From Tuctoria greenei (taxonomy: Eukaryota > Streptophyta > Magnoliopsida > Poales > Poaceae): a DNA stretch of 64,000 nt. The stretch is taken from NCBI GenBank assembly GCA_036927565.1, contig JAYESD010000004.1, positions 163,839,697 to 163,903,696 on the forward strand, given 5' to 3'. Made by a program: the position numbers and the translations under genes. The first letter of the stretch is position 1; every line of letters begins with the position of its first letter. The notes below the pieces were generated by a model, which made no database searches, was not told the origin of the DNA, and saw nothing but the letters and a program-made list of their open reading frames with translations. Shown in pieces: positions 63,441-64,000 of the stretch.

Positions 63441-64000
63441 CATGTAAAATTGTATAATATAGCCCATATGAAATTGTATATATAAAATTGTATATAGTTT
63501 ATGATTATAATGCCCTTGTTATGTAACTTTTATGCATTAGAAGTATTACAATTCCTGAACATCAACGTATGCAACCTTAAGAAAGAAGTTTGTTCAAGTC
63601 GAATTTGACTATTGCCTAGTCCTCACCCTGGCAAATGAGAGACAAGCTAATGCGAGACGAGCCTTACCTAGGCTCGTCTCCGATTCAAGCTGAAGATATT
63701 TTGTCCCACCATGGAAAGCTAAGCGCGTTGCAATGATCATATAAGGCATTCGCACAGTTGCCAGTTGGACATGCCCGTATGCGAAAGATGTTGTTCTTGG
63801 CTTTGGCACACCATGGCGCTTGCAGCATCGCACCCCGCTGCCAGTGCCATGTTACGCCAGCCGAAAACAGAAACTTTCGCATGCGGCATGCACGTTCGGC
63901 CACAAAATAATACGAGACGGGCGTTATATATGTCCATCTCCGTTTTTGGCCTAGGTATTTTAGTTTCTCGTGCGCTCTCTCCCAACACTTAGCGAATTTC
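63441..64000. other. AT-rich flank with a strong hairpin
   Basis: 63440-63560 is AT-rich with repeated AAATTGTATA. GAGACGAGCC (63654-63663) and GGCTCGTCTC (63671-63680) form a perfect 10-bp stem with a 7-base loop. No convincing gene; ORFs on both strands here overlap each other and lack homology that I recognise. Confidence 0.45.

Noticed and set aside
63600..63990. Several overlapping short ORFs at the right edge
   Set aside because: They overlap on both strands with no conserved motif; the only firm feature is the 10-bp-stem hairpin.

Overview
The window is grass-type nuclear DNA made almost entirely of nested transposable elements. No intact host gene, rRNA, tRNA or CRISPR array is visible. 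Evidence for a grass: CACTA termini reading CACTACAAGAAATG, GC-rich gene-like leaders, Ty1/copia elements of the long-LTR, ORF3-bearing kind, and Ty3/gypsy elements with an antisense ORF as in the Tat/Grande group. The species cannot be named from sequence alone.

Layout (names A-F are mine). F, 1-4270, minus: 5' part of a copia element, LTR plus broken gag, running off the left edge. E, 4271-9802, plus: 3' part of a gypsy element with 72-bp tandem repeats, an antisense ORF on the minus strand, and its 3' LTR. 10093-62256: a CACTA transposon, which is only about 3.9 kb once insertions are removed. Inside it lies gypsy element D (13741-61984, minus, TSD ATCAC). Inside D's RNase H region lies copia element B (23760-57286, plus, TSD GTGAC/GCGAC). 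Inside B's 5' LTR lies copia element A (24221-35244, minus, TSD ACTTC), and inside B's ORF3 lies copia element C (42238-54031, plus, TSD TCCTG). 62257-64000 is flanking DNA with a decayed F-box/MYND-finger pseudogene. By-eye LTR divergence falls with nesting level: D about 12%, B about 5%, A about 2%, C one substitution plus one homopolymer length change in 1.56 kb.

C is complete and apparently intact, and it gives the most interesting result. Its gag and pol are in different frames. A 1000-nt segment with canonical splice borders (AAG|GTAAAT at 45276/45277, TTTCTGCAG|GCC at 46276/46277) separates them, and its removal joins gag to protease in phase. The related, older element B lacks exactly this segment and has the joined form at the same codon. 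The simplest reading is that C makes Gag (with a coiled-coil tail) from unspliced RNA and a Gag-Pol fusion from spliced RNA, and that B descends from a spliced genomic RNA.

Second result: the U3 of C carries nine pairs of GGACWAGTCC-type palindromes, about 20 bp apart within a pair and 52-57 bp between successive pairs, ending just upstream of TATAAATA. Element A has a different motif (CGGATGATCCG paired with GACCGATG) in the same place. In A, B and C the family's own motif recurs ahead of ORF3, the extra gene between pol and the 3' LTR; in A a TATA-like box and a GC-rich leader follow. This suggests that ORF3 has its own LTR-like promoter. Conserved polypurine tracts in the integrase-RT linker and after ORF3, and a conserved short intron in the antisense ORF of the gypsy elements, complete the picture.
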